Translations under genes and position numbers: made by a program
Notes under the pieces: generated by a model
The model's input: only the letters and a program-made list of their open reading frames with translations
Told to the model about the DNA's origin: nothing
Database searches by the model: none
Assembly: GCA_013399015.1 (NCBI GenBank)
Contig: VWZX01006563.1
Coordinates: 806,001 to 870,000, forward strand
DNA from: Galbula dea
Taxonomy: Eukaryota; Chordata; Aves; Piciformes; Galbulidae
DNA: 64,000 nt
Reading direction: 5' to 3'
Shown: piece by piece, positions 35,501 to 47,200 of the stretch
Layout: each line of letters begins with the position of its first letter
Numbering within the stretch: the stretch's first letter is position 1

Positions 35501-38500
35501 TTAAAATAGGCACACACACAATAGAGCAGGAACCAAACTAGATGCCAGTCCTCAGCTTGGAAGTCCTGGGAAACAATGTTCAGTGTCCCTGCCACATAAA
35601 ACCTGACATTTCTTGTTACAAGCTTACTCTGGCATCACCTCACCTTTATGTAGGCCCAGCCTCCAGAGGAGATTGGGGTTTTTTTGAGGCATGCTATTTC
35701 TTTTCTCACTATCTAAAAACTTTAACTACAAACGATAAACATAATTCTCTAGATAAAATGAAATGGCAACCATATAAAGAATTGCTAGTTAGTGATAGGT
35801 AGAGGAAGACAGTTTAGATGACCTTCCTTTTTAATGCTATAGGTCTTTACACACACCGACTGCAATGCTCCTGTGTCGACTTATTTGGTCATAACATTGT
35901 TGCCTTTTTCTTTTCCCTCTCAAATTCTGTTACTTTTTGCTCTTTTTCTGCTGTATATTTTGTTAATATGGCTGTTTTCAAAGTCCTGCACAGTGAGGAT
36001 GCAAAAGGCCACTAGCAGACTGAAACACTGAAGAATTTTTGTCTATTATATAAAGCATGTTGCAGTGCTGAACTCCTACTCCTCCAGGAGACCTCTGTAT
36101 TTGGTGTGGAAATATGAGCCAGCAGGTTTTTAAAACACTCAGTCTGTTGAAAAAAAAAACAAACAAAAAGAGCAATCAGAAAAGTTACAGACAGGCTTCA
36201 TGGGCACTGAAAGATCTTGATGCTCTGTAAGCAGCCTGATGAATTCTTGGATTACTCTGTGCCAGAGTTATGAACTTTTAATGCATTCATAGCTACAATG
36301 GAAAGACAAAAAAATGCAAGACACTAGAAATCTTAATGCTTTTATGTGGATTTCTCTCAAATTCATTGTTTAATTTTTATATTAGTATCACTATTTGTGT
36401 ATTGTGCTTAAGCCTTCACATTCGAGTTATAAAACTAAATTGTGTGAAAGGTAGGGCTGTTTGGTACAAATGATTATCAATTATCTACTATTAGCTTGTT
36501 ATTTCAGCTAATTAATACAATGCAGAGAATATTTAAAAGGAAGTGATCCATCAAGAAGTTACTGGGTGTTTCTGGCTTCCTATCATGCCACCTACAAGAC
36601 AAGTTAAAAAAAATACTTAGACACATAATTGGTGCAATTAGCAATTCATTGTTCTGTAATCTACAACTAGAATTCCAAAGGGCACAGTTACAAACACTGC
36701 ATAGAAAAAACACTAACATTCACATCTTCTTTTAAAACCAGAGATACTCTATATAAAACCAATCATGATATTCCCTTCTCCTTCCCTTTTTCTATTAGTT
36801 CTCCCTTCACTTCCAAAACAATTAGTGCTAGTTATTCACACAGCTCTTCATTCTACAATTTTAACTTATTAGACTGCAATCTTACTGGAAGCCAAATTCA
36901 AACACAGCTCAAGTGTACACAACTCTTCTCTCTTTACTGGATAACTACCCTACAATACTAAAAACTAATGTTGCCCTTTTCCTATCTGTATTTGCCAAGA
37001 CTAGATGAATTTATGACATACAATGCTAACAAAAAAAATAGTAATACAGATTAGTCTTGTCAAACCGCATTAGTTGGGAGATAAATCCAGCACAAAGGAA
37101 AAGGGTCTAAGGATGTCTCCACACAGCATTATACCTCAGCCCCTGAGTCCACATAATACACTAACAAACTAGACTGCCACTTAACCTCCAGAAGTCCAAC
37201 ACAACACTGCATTTTGTGCAAAACAGTAATTTCATGATCTCCAAAAAACCTCCCGACTTGTTCAAATGCTGCATTCTTATTTATCTGCTTCCCTCCCAAA
37301 GGATACCACCAACATGCAAACAGTATCCAAGCAGGTTCTTTAAACCTGCCACATGCAGTCTCTCCCACTCCAGTACAGCAGACTTGCACCCTTGGCAGTA
37401 GCAGAGATGTTGCTACCAGCTGCATAAATTCTCCCTCCTGTTCTTTGTCCTGAGCACTGCTCTTCCCTGCAACAGGAAGGCATTAGCAGTGGACTGCTCA
37501 CTGGTCCATTTCAGGTAACAGAATCTCTGTGAAATTAGCCTAAAAAGGAAGAGATGCCAAGTCCTGAGTATAGTCTTCAATATGGCTTGGAGAGGCTGCT
37601 CCCTCATGACCTGGACAAACTCTCTCACCTCATAGCTATGAATTAGATTCCAAGAATCTGAAACAGCATAAATGGGGGATGCAAACTATTCCTTGTACCT
37701 TCATTCATCATTCCTTGCAAGTTACACTGGTATTTGACTTTGGACACACTTGGTATACTGACTTTTTCCATTAAATAAGACTACCCTGCTACATAGGCAT
37801 CCCCACCCTACAACCATCATAAAAGATTTACCAGTTTACTTTGTTTATTTACGTGGGACACAGTACTGTCACAGACAGGGATTTAGCAAAGCATTTCAAC
37901 ATGCAGTTAAGGGATCTTCCAGAGATGTGGGTTTCCATATTTGGTACCTAGCATTCTTGCACTTTGCAGCAACAAGAGGAAGAATTAATCATTCACTACA
38001 CCCTGTCACTGTTCAGGAAAAACACCTATCAAGTTAGTATTAAAAAAATTCCTTTTATCTCCTTGGATATTTCAAGTGTTATGAAAACAAACATATTAAT
38101 TTTGCTCTTTCATATGGAGACTTGGAGACTACAGCACCCATCAGTTAAAAGTTTCTGAAGTTGTACATATTGAAATAAGTAATGACTTACATGTTTGCTT
38201 TCAACTGAAGTCACAATAATGAAGATGTTTGTGGTACTTCACAATTAAGTCCCCATAATCAGACATAATTGTAGCACCTATTATGACCTGAAAAGCAGAG
38301 TTTAAGCAAACTAAGTGGTTTCACTTTTCTACAATCACATGATGTGACAACTGTTTTCATAGGAAAAAAAAAAAATCCAAAAGGTGCCTGTCTACTCCAT
38401 AGTACCAGGTTTTGGCATACTATTAAGGTGAGATAAAGCTTCATTTCACATTTAAAATGACACAGACATGAAAATGCTGATGCTTATTAAGACTGAATCT

Positions 38501-41500
38501 GCATATCAAGTATAACAATAATTTCTAAGAGTGTGGCATATGAGGGCACAGACCCCGGTTGCTGATGACATACCACATAAGAGCAGATATTGTGTGATTG
38601 AAAATGCCTGTGTTTCTTCTAAGAAGTTGTCAAAGTAAGCAGTGATTTTTGTATGTTTCTAGCCAAGTTACAGCATAATGAAGAAGCTTCAGTCAGCTTG
38701 GTCTACTAGCCTTCTAACTTTGCCATGCAAGGGAAATTACCAAAATTAAGTGCAAAAACGTCAGTAAAACAGTGTAGACATATTCAAGGACATGTTAGTT
38801 CAGTCTCTAAACAAGCATGTGCTTTCTAGACTAAGAACAGCTAAACTGAAGCCCAGAAGCACTATCTAGCTGTACATTTTAGAGGCCAGAGAAAAGCACA
38901 GGAGGAAACAATGCACACCTGCCGTGTTCTGACTCTTCTCTCACACTGAGATGCAGCACTGTAATGCAGCACAGAGGTCTGCCTCACTTGAAGGAATTCT
39001 GGGTTTTCTTCAGTTTAAATGCAGCAACATACTTCAAGTGTTCTGAGTATTTTTAGACATTGTTGGACTAAAATTTTCATAAACACAGCCGATTACTCTA
39101 AACAGACCATTCTCTTAATTGCTGACAATTTAGTCCCGCTGGCCCCTGTTTCCACCAGAGAGAGGTGCCTCAAGACAGTGTTCCTTCATCTACGGAGCCT
39201 TGATGTAGCCAAACACTGAGAGTCAGTCCAAATAAAATCATTATATTGTTTTCAGAATGTAGTTATTCATTGCAACGACACCTTCCTATTCATACCTCCA
39301 GGTCTCAATGTATAAATAGCACCTGAATTCAAATGCTTGGCTGTTCCTAACTGCAAACAGAAGCCTGAAAAATATTGGGGTCATCTCCAGCAGGTTTACT
39401 GTAAGGATTGATTGCAACAGAAGGAAAGGGTGAACAAAAATAGTACTTCATATAACTACTCACACCATTTATGGTACTCCCGCATAGAAGACTCACAGCA
39501 TTCTGAAGACACAGGATGAGATCATTTGAGATCTGATCCCAGCATCTATTATGTATCTTTTCTGGACACCCCTATTAATCAAAGTAACTGAATAATAGCT
39601 GTTAACATTGCTTGTTGATGGCCATTTGATACTGTCACCCCACTGAATCCTCCTTGGTAGGTGTTGATGTGTTACGTCAGGAATCTTTCGTAAAGCTTAG
39701 CAAAGCCACCCATTCCCAGCTGGTAATATGCTACAATATTAAACAGGAGTCATCCTGGCAGCCACTAAGCAGCACACATTTCAGATATTTCCAGTGGTTT
39801 ACTTTTGTCTGTCAGACACTGACAGGAGGTAGGTCAAGTAGAATTCAAAGGCAGGAGCTTCTGTCACGTGCTATGATGCCTTGCGACAGGGAAAAATGGT
39901 TCTTCCTTAGAGGGTCATGCAACCTTTCTCCAAAGCTTGCCACATGCTTTCACATCAATTCTTGTATTTACAACATTACTTCACCTAGAAGAGTGTCTCA
40001 TCAGACACTAAACATTAATAAAACTGTCAAGATGAAAGGTGAAATAAAAAGAACATACCAGTAGTCTATTACTCAAGTGGACAGCAGCTTTGTACCTTTT
40101 AAAGATATGCATATTCCTTCTAGAATGGAAATTACATTTCAAGAGAGAAGAGGAAAGTGAATACTAGCAGCATAAACACTAATTTATACTGTTAAGATGA
40201 TAACTTAGGATGAACCAACTGACTTAGCAGTGAAACACAGCAACACATGGTCCCATACCAGGATTTAACCAGGAAGCTGCCATGTCCCCCAGAAGTACAG
40301 TGACCAACACTACCATGCACACAGATTTCATCCCATGCAACAGAAGCCAGTCCTGCAAGGGTATTTTGGGAAACCTAACCTGCATCTAGAATATAACAAC
40401 AGTGCGAGGCCTGAGACCCCAACCCAGCCATGAGGCACTGAATCCTACTCTGCTTTAGGATATCCCAAGGTCTACCCCACCTAGTGCCACTATGTTGGCA
40501 GTGGTGAGTTCAACAGCGAACACTTTGCAAATTGTGTAGTATTTCCACATCTCATTTCCTTACTCATTAGTTACTGGTAGTTAGAAGACCACTTCTGTCT
40601 CTCCAAATACAAATATGATGATTCAGTATCTGACTTCATTAATAAAATATCTTTTTAACAAGTAGTAAAAAGACATATTACTGAATTCAACATCACTTTA
40701 GAGCCTGAAGTGGGAGAAGGCAGCTTTGAGCTGCAAGAAAGTACAAGAAGCAGATTAGCTCCATAAAGACAGGAAACAAGCTGGAGGCAAGTCCTACTGA
40801 GACTTTCTTATTTTAACAAGTCCAGTTATTAACAGCTACATGTAACTAGTCTAGCTTCTAGTTCAAACCATGCCCACCATTAAATTTAAAACAGTGAGCC
40901 TATAGAAGTTTCAGTGCACTCCAACAATTTTTCCAGCTCTCTCAAATGTGCAACATGACTCATGGCTTATTTTGTTTACGCTGTGTTTCCTAAGCAAGTA
41001 AGGCAGCCAGTTCCTGCTCTCCATTACATGCAGGTAAATCTAGCTTATCTCTACCAATTTCACAGGTTTCATGCTCAGTATATCCTGTAGCAACTGAGAA
41101 TAACTTGACAGATACTCACATGTGCCCCCTTAATGAAATGCATCACACCAATCTCAAGAACAACTTGGAACTTCCAATTCTAAGTTTCTTGAAACTTTAG
41201 CAGCACATCACTTGTGTCTCAGGGCTTTCAGTGAGTTATGTGGAAGACCACCCTCATTAAGTGCCAGAAAAATAACTGTTCGCCTGTTCCCCTGTTTAAT
41301 GCAAGTAACCCCCTAAACTGTTTGACCCCAGTCAAACTGGTACAACAGGTTTTCAACAATGTATATATGTGTGACTGAAGTTTATAACTAGCTTGCTCTC
41401 AACACTGACTCATTGATAAGCTAACCGGCCAAACTATTCCTCCTTTATACACCAAAAACTGAGAACACAAAATGTACTTACTATAAAGATGATTTTGACT

Positions 41501-43124
41501 GGAAGCAATACTGAAGTGAGAGCATGCTTTCTTTTATACTCACACAAGCATCATTCAAGAGGCCTTCTGGATGCTTTTAAGTATACGAGAGAGAGAAATA
41601 TACCAAAAAGAGACAAAATGGAGTGCAAATCATGAGAACATGGGAAAGAACTGGCAGTGCCCCATAATTAGCCTAAAGTCACTGAAATTGAATTACTGAC
41701 ACTCTCTCTAAACACTGCTGTAAAAAATTAGGTTCACTTTTCTCAACCTCTTTCAGAAAGCATGCAACAGCTAGAACAGGCACAGCAGTGGAATGCCATC
41801 TAACCATTCTTTATACTGAAACAAAGAACAGAACTGTTACTGTAACAACTCCAGCACAAATCTCAGCTGTACCTGTTCAGCCTAACCTGAACCTACATGT
41901 GCCTATGCACTGCAGACTTGCCTTACCACAAGTACTTAGGCTTACAGCATTGCACGTGAAATGATTTTATTGACTGATCCCTGGGGATTTCTGTAAACAA
42001 CTAGGAAAGAGAAGTTTCTCTTCAATGTACAGGTCAGATTTGGTAGTGCAACTCAGCATTGCACTTTAACGTTTGATAACTCAAATTTTACTGACTTGTG
42101 AGGTCACACCATTGCTAACAGAGGACAAAAATGATCCAACCTGATCACTGCAGAATTCCACAAAGGGAGTGCACTGTCCATTTTGTGGTTTCATGAATGC
42201 TGTTAAAAGTGTGCGTATTTAATAGAAGTGTCTTGGTATGAGACACAGCCCGTGCCGCAAAGAATCATTTACTCTCCATGTGTTCATGCAGACCAAGCTT
42301 CAATAACTAGTTCTGATATTGCAAACTACCATTACACAGATTTACGCACCTGCTGCCCAAAACAAACTTTCATTTATTCTGACCTCGATTATGCAAAAGT
42401 GACAGACAAAAGGTGCAAATTACCATCCTCCACCACATTGGAGGAGAAACATACTATCAAATACCAAGCAATAAAGAGTCAAAGGACGTAAAATCAACAC
42501 ACGATTAACATATCCCGCCGTCCCCACTTGGCAAGTGAACCGTCGACAGGTGTACCGTTAACAGCTTTCGCACTCGGGATCCTTCATCTATAGCCCCGAG
42601 GCACGCCTGTACGACACAGCCCCTGGAGCAAGCACGGCGTCCCCGCTTAAGAACAGGAAAGCCCCGAGGCCGACTTGATCCAGAAGCGGCTCAAAGCTGC
42701 CGGGTGCGACCCCCGGGTCCGCAGCAGCCCTCGACACACCGCCACAGCTGCGGGGCCACCTCGGCGAGCCCCAGCCGGGCAGAGCTCCAACCCTCGGGGG
42801 CAGGCGGAGGATGGGCCGCGCCTCGCTCTCCGCACGGCCGCGGGGCGCTGGGGAGAGGCCGCTCGCCAGCCACTGCTCCTCCGGGAGGCAGCGCCGGGGT
42901 GAAGTGGCTGAAGACAGAGGAAGGGCCTCCGCTCTTACCTCCTCTGCCTCTTTTCCCAGGGGGATGCCCATGGCCCGTAGGCCCGTCTGGAGCTCAGCGA
43001 TATCCACCCTCCCATCTTCGTTAAGGTCTAGCTTCTTGAAGAGATTAGCGTAACGAGAGTCGCCGTCTCTGCTCCCGTCACAGGCTGCCGCCGGCCAAGC
43101 GAGGCCTCGCAGAAGCTGGAACAT
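20374..43124 (-). CDS. SLC25A24: SLC25A24: Ca2+-regulated mitochondrial ATP-Mg/phosphate carrier (SCaMC-1), complete, 10 exons
   Basis: Inner-membrane carrier that exchanges ATP-Mg for phosphate and is switched on by calcium bound to its N-terminal domain in the intermembrane space. Ten coding exons total 1431 nt: 476 aa plus stop, against 477 in human. All junctions are GT-AG and phases agree throughout. Residues 33-44, 69-80 and 100-111 are canonical EF-hand loops; a fourth, degenerate loop lies near 136-147. The three carrier repeats carry the signature P-L-D-R-L-K (215-220), P-M-E-V-L-K (309-314) and P-L-A-L-I-R (406-411). In the third repeat alanine replaces the acidic residue, as is known for this family. 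Arg218 corresponds to human Arg217, the residue mutated in Gorlin-Chaudhry-Moss/Fontaine syndrome. The start is fixed by exon 1 alignment and its CpG island. SCaMC paralogues SLC25A23 and SLC25A25 are possible alternatives, but the EEIG2 neighbour and the sequence favour SLC25A24. Confidence 0.96.
21223..21373 (-). CDS. SLC25A24: SLC25A24 exon 9 (residues 368-418)
   Basis: 151 nt, ending one base into residue 418. Encodes the loop and helix 5 with GCGTASSTCGQLASYPLAL and the third signature through RTRMQAQ. GTGAGT donor. Confidence 0.97.
22503..22670 (-). CDS. SLC25A24: SLC25A24 exon 8 (residues 312-367)
   Basis: 168 nt, phase 0. Completes the second signature (VLKTRLAVGKTGQYSG) and encodes helix 4 (KGYIPNILGIIPYAGIDLA). 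Confidence 0.97.
24280..24387 (-). CDS. SLC25A24: SLC25A24 exon 7 (residues 276-311)
   Basis: 108 nt, phase 0. Encodes YKKILTKDDGKLGT and the third transmembrane helix (GSLAGATAQTSIYPME) with the start of the second carrier signature. Confidence 0.97.
25501..25653 (-). CDS. SLC25A24: SLC25A24 exon 6 (residues 225-275)
   Basis: 153 nt, phase 0. Encodes the matrix loop and second helix of carrier repeat 1, with GGVRSLWRGNGVNVVKIAPE and ending FWAYEQ. Donor GTAGGA, acceptor TTTTAG. Confidence 0.97.
25939..26097 (-). CDS. SLC25A24: SLC25A24 exon 5 (residues 172-224)
   Basis: 159 nt, phase 0 at both ends. Encodes the linker DIGDSLTVPDEFTEEEKK, then the first transmembrane helix of carrier repeat 1 with the signature PLDRLK. 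Residue 212 is Gly in TGTAPLD. Confidence 0.97.
27373..27392. repeat. Perfect 20-bp palindrome in AT-rich tract
   Basis: GAGATTAAATATTTAATCTC equals its own reverse complement. It lies in an AT-rich stretch (about 27340-27440) with further partial inverted repeats of the AAATTTAAG type. Confidence 0.85.
28160..28403 (+). mobile_element. CR1 LINE, 3' fragment
   Basis: Contains 'cagggaaggttcag', then 'cacccagagggtggtcaggatctgg', then 'tgggtcccttccagctctg' with an ATTCTGTGA-type 3' end at about 28390-28403. Antisense to SLC25A24, within its intron 4. Confidence 0.92.
28961..29072 (-). CDS. SLC25A24: SLC25A24 exon 4 (residues 134-171)
   Basis: 112 nt encoding EF-hand 4 and the conserved TVDWNEWRDHFMFNPATD segment, ending EEIIRYWKHST. 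TTTCAG acceptor, GTAAGT donor. A T14/C13 homopolymer pair sits 54-83 nt upstream of the acceptor. Confidence 0.96.
30084..30830 (-). pseudogene. CR1 ORF2 remnant (endonuclease-RT junction and RT)
   Basis: The open stretch 30786-30538 joins an endonuclease motif to RT sequence. The stretch 30446-30084 carries GPVLFSIFINDTAGS, the FEDD active-site box (one substitution from the usual Y/F-A-D-D) and KLEKWAFVNLMSFNNAKHM. Not functional. Confidence 0.85.
31400..32680 (-). pseudogene. CR1 ORF1 remnant with SGNH-esterase-like C-terminus
   Basis: The N-terminal part carries CVKCDQVGDLLSLLAELDEV followed by the Glu/Arg-rich EVERLRSIREAR, typical of CR1 ORF1 coiled-coil and zinc-like regions. The C-terminal 90-residue stretch (31689-31417) has NTWLCGW, FGFFNSG and DGVHLS. 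The last is the Asp-x-x-His block of the SGNH esterase found in CR1 ORF1. Interrupted by stops and frameshifts. Confidence 0.75.
33009..33096 (-). CDS. SLC25A24: SLC25A24 exon 3 (residues 105-134)
   Basis: 88 nt, too short for a simple frame search. It completes EF-hand 3 (GKIEASE) and encodes the helix before EF-hand 4 (ISEKQAEKILQ). CAAG acceptor, GTCAGA donor; phases 1 in and 2 out fit exons 2 and 4. Confidence 0.95.
33097..33601 (-). other. SLC25A24 intron 2
   Basis: 505 bp, AT-rich. Nothing recognised beyond splice signals. Confidence 0.7.
33602..33728 (-). CDS. SLC25A24: SLC25A24 exon 2 (residues 63-105)
   Basis: 127 nt, from a CAACAG acceptor to a GTATGC donor. Encodes EF-hand 2 (DTNQDGQLDFEE), the conserved KDHEKKMKLAFKSLDK segment and the first half of EF-hand 3. 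Ends one base into Gly105. Confidence 0.96.
33729..42938 (-). other. SLC25A24 intron 1
   Basis: 9.2 kb. Apart from a CR1 fragment at 35186-35450 and short CA runs, no gene or repeat is recognised. Mammalian SLC25A24 has an alternative first exon; I could not identify one here. Confidence 0.6.
35186..35450 (-). mobile_element. CR1 LINE, 3' fragment
   Basis: Reverse-oriented tail ('cagtttggaggggacctctggagg'), then 'ggatggagattccacagcc' and 'cagcctgttccaacattc'. These are the complement of the CR1 3' region. Sense relative to SLC25A24, in intron 1. Confidence 0.88.
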
Positions 43125-43340
43125 GGCTGGGCCGTGTGATAGGGGCGGCGAGACGTTCGCCCCTCAGGTCCCCCGGGCTGGGCGCGGATCGGAGGCACCG
43201 CCTGAGCTGCTGCCAACGCCCACAGCTGCCCGAGGAGGAACCGGGCCGGGCCCGCCTCAGCGGCCGGGCGGAGGAGAGAGAGCAGGAACCGCCCTTAGGC
43301 GGGCCTGAAAAGAGGGCGGGAGGAAACGACAGTCCCTCAG
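42540..43340 (-). promoter_or_regulatory. SLC25A24: SLC25A24 promoter CpG island
   Basis: GC- and CpG-rich block of about 0.8 kb covering exon 1, the start of intron 1 and about 200 bp upstream of the ATG. There is no convincing TATA box, fitting a CpG-island housekeeping promoter. The many overlapping open frames here are GC artefacts. Confidence 0.8.
42939..43124 (-). CDS. SLC25A24: SLC25A24 exon 1 (residues 1-62)
   Basis: 186 nt in a CpG island. Encodes a variable N-terminus with MFQLLRGLAWP, then EF-hand 1 with loop DLNEDGRVDIAE. Ends in frame at GKEAEE before a GTAAGA donor (phase 0). Confidence 0.95.
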
Positions 43341-43887
43341 CCCTCCCACCCGCGTTTAAACGGTTATATCCAGCAAAACGTCCCCAGTACAGGTAGAGAA
43401 AACATAAAAAACGCTGCAAAAGACCGAATTTGTATACTTTGGCCTATTCCAGTCATCAGAGGTTGAGGTCTGGATTGAAGATGTACGAAGAGCCCCTCAT
43501 CTCAGGGGAGTCCTTCAAAGAACTTGGCTTGCTTGACCCAACAGACTCGAAAAAGAAAATTCTAGATTTTTTGGTTCATTAATAAATCAGTGGAGTAAAT
43601 GCAAAAGGATACAGCTAGTGTAAGAATAAAAAGATAGAAAATGACAGCAAGTAGACTCAGAGAGCTGTAGTGGAAACAAGAGCCACTGAATTGAGTCTTG
43701 TCTTCCTGGTTCATATTCAATCAATACACAACCACAGAAAGTGGATTTCAGTCTTACAGTAGCCTTGCTCAAAAAGTAATTAATAAAGCTAATTTGCTAC
43801 ATTGTCTTATCTTAGACTAACTCATGTATGAAAAAGGACTAGGCACTACTATGACTTGCATATGTAAAGACTACCTGATTGTGTTAC

Positions 43888-44235
43888 AGGTTCATTGAAT
43901 CACAAAATAAGTGAGTGGGAAGGGACCTCAGGGAATCTGTAGTCCAATTGCCTACTCAGAGCAAGCTCAGCCATGTACTCAGACCATGTTATTCAGGTCT
44001 TTACTCATTCTTGAAAGATGGAGACTGGACAACCTCTCCAGGCAGCTTGCTCTATGGCCTGTCTTCCTCACAGGGAGGAAACTTTTCCCTTTTGATCCGC
44101 TCTGAGTTGTTCTCATTTCTCTTTGTACCTCATGTCTCTTATTCCTCCACCATGCCCCACTACAATAGGCCTGACACTATTTTCTTTATAAACTCTCTGT
44201 AGGTACCAGGAAGGGGACCAAATCTTTGTAGTTGT
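43888..44235 (-). mobile_element. CR1 LINE, 3' fragment
   Basis: Starts with 'cattgaatcacaaaataagtg' and 'gggaagggacctcaggg' (complement of the CR1 tail), then 'gatggagactggacaacctctcc' and 'ctctgagttgttctc'. Lies in the interval between the two promoters. Confidence 0.85.
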
Positions 44236-47200
44236 CATTAACATTCATGAAAAATTAATGTCAATAGTCTAAAATCCAAGGTAAAAAGAGAAAGAGGTGA
44301 ACTTGCTCTTCCTGAAGCAAGAAGGAAGAAAAGCTAGTTTTGGCAGGTTTGGTTTTCATAAGTGCATGCTGCATAGTTAGAATTTCTACAGCATGGGTCA
44401 TACTGTTAGTAGTTGTGTACAAAACATAAGCCACACAAAAGAGGCAAGCATGATGGTTGAACAATTCTTGTTTGCAAGTAGATTCTGCTTTGATATGGCA
44501 GAAGGCTGGAAATATGGGTTGTATTTCACCGGTCCAACTGTTCATCTACAACATGATGCTACAGTGAAACTTATTCATGAAACCATTCCAGATTTGCCTT
44601 GATGTCTCTGATAAAGGAGTAAGTAGCATAGAGCTGTGCAGAAGGTATAAATGCTTTGACTTTAGCGTGACTGACTGATATCAACAAGAAGCAAGGTAAG
44701 AGTCTCCGATATTGTGCATATGTTGATAGATAATCAACATGTGTCAGCTACATGTCTGTGAGCAAGCCATTGTCCTTGCTGAAAGATACAGATGTTACTT
44801 AGGCCTAATTAACCTACTGCAATGACACCTGAGATGGTGACCACAAACAATTCCAGAGCTCTGCCTCATTTACATCTCTAACAAGAGAAGAAATTTTCCC
44901 CACTATTTTGAAACTAGCATTACCAAAAGTATCATTTCTTCTACAAATGGTCTTATATGGCAGGTTTTGGGGCTGCATAATTTCTAGAGTCCTTGTTTGT
45001 TAAAAAGGAGTTGTGAACAGTCCCTCATCTGCATTCTGATTTTTACCTTGCTTGAAGGAACTGCACAGCCACAAAGAACATCTGAGTTGAGAAATATCTT
45101 TGCACAAGTTATGCATCTAAAATAAAATGATCTTTTTAAAAAACACTAACATTTATAGTTTGCATTCAGTATAAGGCTTTCTGATAATAACACTTGTTAG
45201 TATCAGAATATCAAAAACATATTAGAAAGATATATGCACTTAACTTACTAAAATAGGAGCTTTTAATTAGTGTGCATATATATCAATAAGTGTACAATAA
45301 ATGTTTAGATTACATCAATACTATCTGCTTAGGGGAAGTGCTATAATTACCACAAAACCTCAGAGGCTAGAAGCAGACTTGATATATTTTATTAACAAAC
45401 TAAAAGATAACTCAGTCAAATTGTATGATTCAACATCTGCTCTAGACACTGGAGCTTTTTTTCCTGTGAGCAAGGAAACTCTTCATTATAATCTTAAAAT
45501 TATGAAAATAGTCTACTGTATGAGCCAAAAGTAATTTCTGGCTTAACTCCAGGGACTGCAGTAAAGCTGAGTAATTTTTGAATGATGACATGAAATCCAC
45601 TTCTGCTACAGAGTTAAAAAAAATGATCTATTAAGTATATCCAGAAATTTTATGTCACCTGAAGGAGCAATCTTCAGGACACACAGTAGGATATAACTGA
45701 ACAACACAAAGGCAATAAATACTCAAAAGGCAATGGACAAAGTTCACTGTTTTTTCTTGATTTAGGGTGAAATTACTATTTGCTCTATATATAAATGAAA
45801 TTAGCTCAGTTTTAAACTATCATTATAAAATAATTCTGTTTAACCCCCCATATTTTGGAATCTTGCTATTGTAACAAGTTATAGTAAATTCAGATTCATT
45901 TTTTTTCCACATACCTTACTAGTACTTGCCTTTTCCAGCACACTGCATTGGAATGGTTTAGCATATAAGAGGTATTAAGTCTTAATTCAGAAAGATTGGT
46001 GCTGTAATACAGGTACCTGTAGCTGTTTTCTTACCCACATTGCATCTAGTTCCTACTTAAATCCCTTTTAAATTTGGTTTCAGACATCTAAGTTATCCTC
46101 TTTCATGACCAAGATAGAGTGCTTTCAAGTAACTATTGGTGGAAGCACTGATCTGGGTACAGTTTGCAACCCAGACATTGTGTCAGATCAAGAGCAGCGA
46201 TCCATCTAAAGCCAAACCTAGAAAATGTTTCAATGTTTTTCTGATGCCACTACTCTCAGGATAAAGAGCAACAGGTCATACATACAAGTGCCCAGCAGGG
46301 AAATGGTGCTGCAGAAAACAAGTAAGCTAAATGGATGAATACAGGTCCTATTAGTACCCCCTCCAACAATTATATATACACTGATCCTCTGGAGGATTCA
46401 AAAATCCCAGAGACCTGGACTTCCCTACCTATGGAATCACTTGTCCATAAAGTAAGTTCCCTATTAACTCCTGCAGTTTTGTGAGAGAGATCTTACAGTC
46501 TTTGGGAGAGCAAAAAGCTTTTGAATTATTCATTTTACACTGGTGTAACCATGGTACCTTGAAAAACACTGATTTTTCTTGAACCTCTGAGTTTTTGTAC
46601 CCATCTCAGTAACATCCAACTTCTTTAAAAATTTATGAATGTCTCCTAAAATAAAACACCAGTGCTTTAAACATGCAGAAGCATTACATCAATGACAACA
46701 CTGGGTTGTTACATTACCCACAGTGTTTGTCCTGTTTTGAAAGGCTCCTCTGCTATTTTGAGAATCTTTTGATTAAAGATTCAAAAATATATTTAGAAAT
46801 CCATACTTCTGACACTTTTAACTTTGAGTTTTTCTGATGAAGGTTATACTCAATATAGAAGACTTTTTCAAGCCACCAGCTTTAGAATGCAAACATAGTC
46901 CTTGAACAGCATTGGGCTTTTTTCAGCTAATGATTACATTTGAATTGAGCCTCCTAGAGTCACTGGGCATCCACCAATTTGTTTCAATAGTCACCTTCTC
47001 ATAATGATGGGGTACAGCAAGCACCAGTTCTCTTCCTACGAGCATGAAGCTGAGTACAAGAACAAAGACAGCAAGACAAGTATCTCACCAACTAGGCCCA
47101 CCTTACAGTACCTGAGCAAGGAGAGCAGACACCCAGAGGAGTAAAACAGGCCTGAAATCATGTTGGGAGCCCAACTTAGACTCCCGTTCAGCAACAGCAA

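Noticed and set aside
42588..42938. Extension of the SLC25A24 exon 1 frame to 178 aa
   Set aside because: The conserved protein leaves this frame at the GTAAGA donor after residue 62. The remainder is intron sequence in a GC-rich island.
43078..43419. Open frames antisense to or overlapping SLC25A24 exon 1
   Set aside because: Shadow frames of the CpG island with no recognisable domain.
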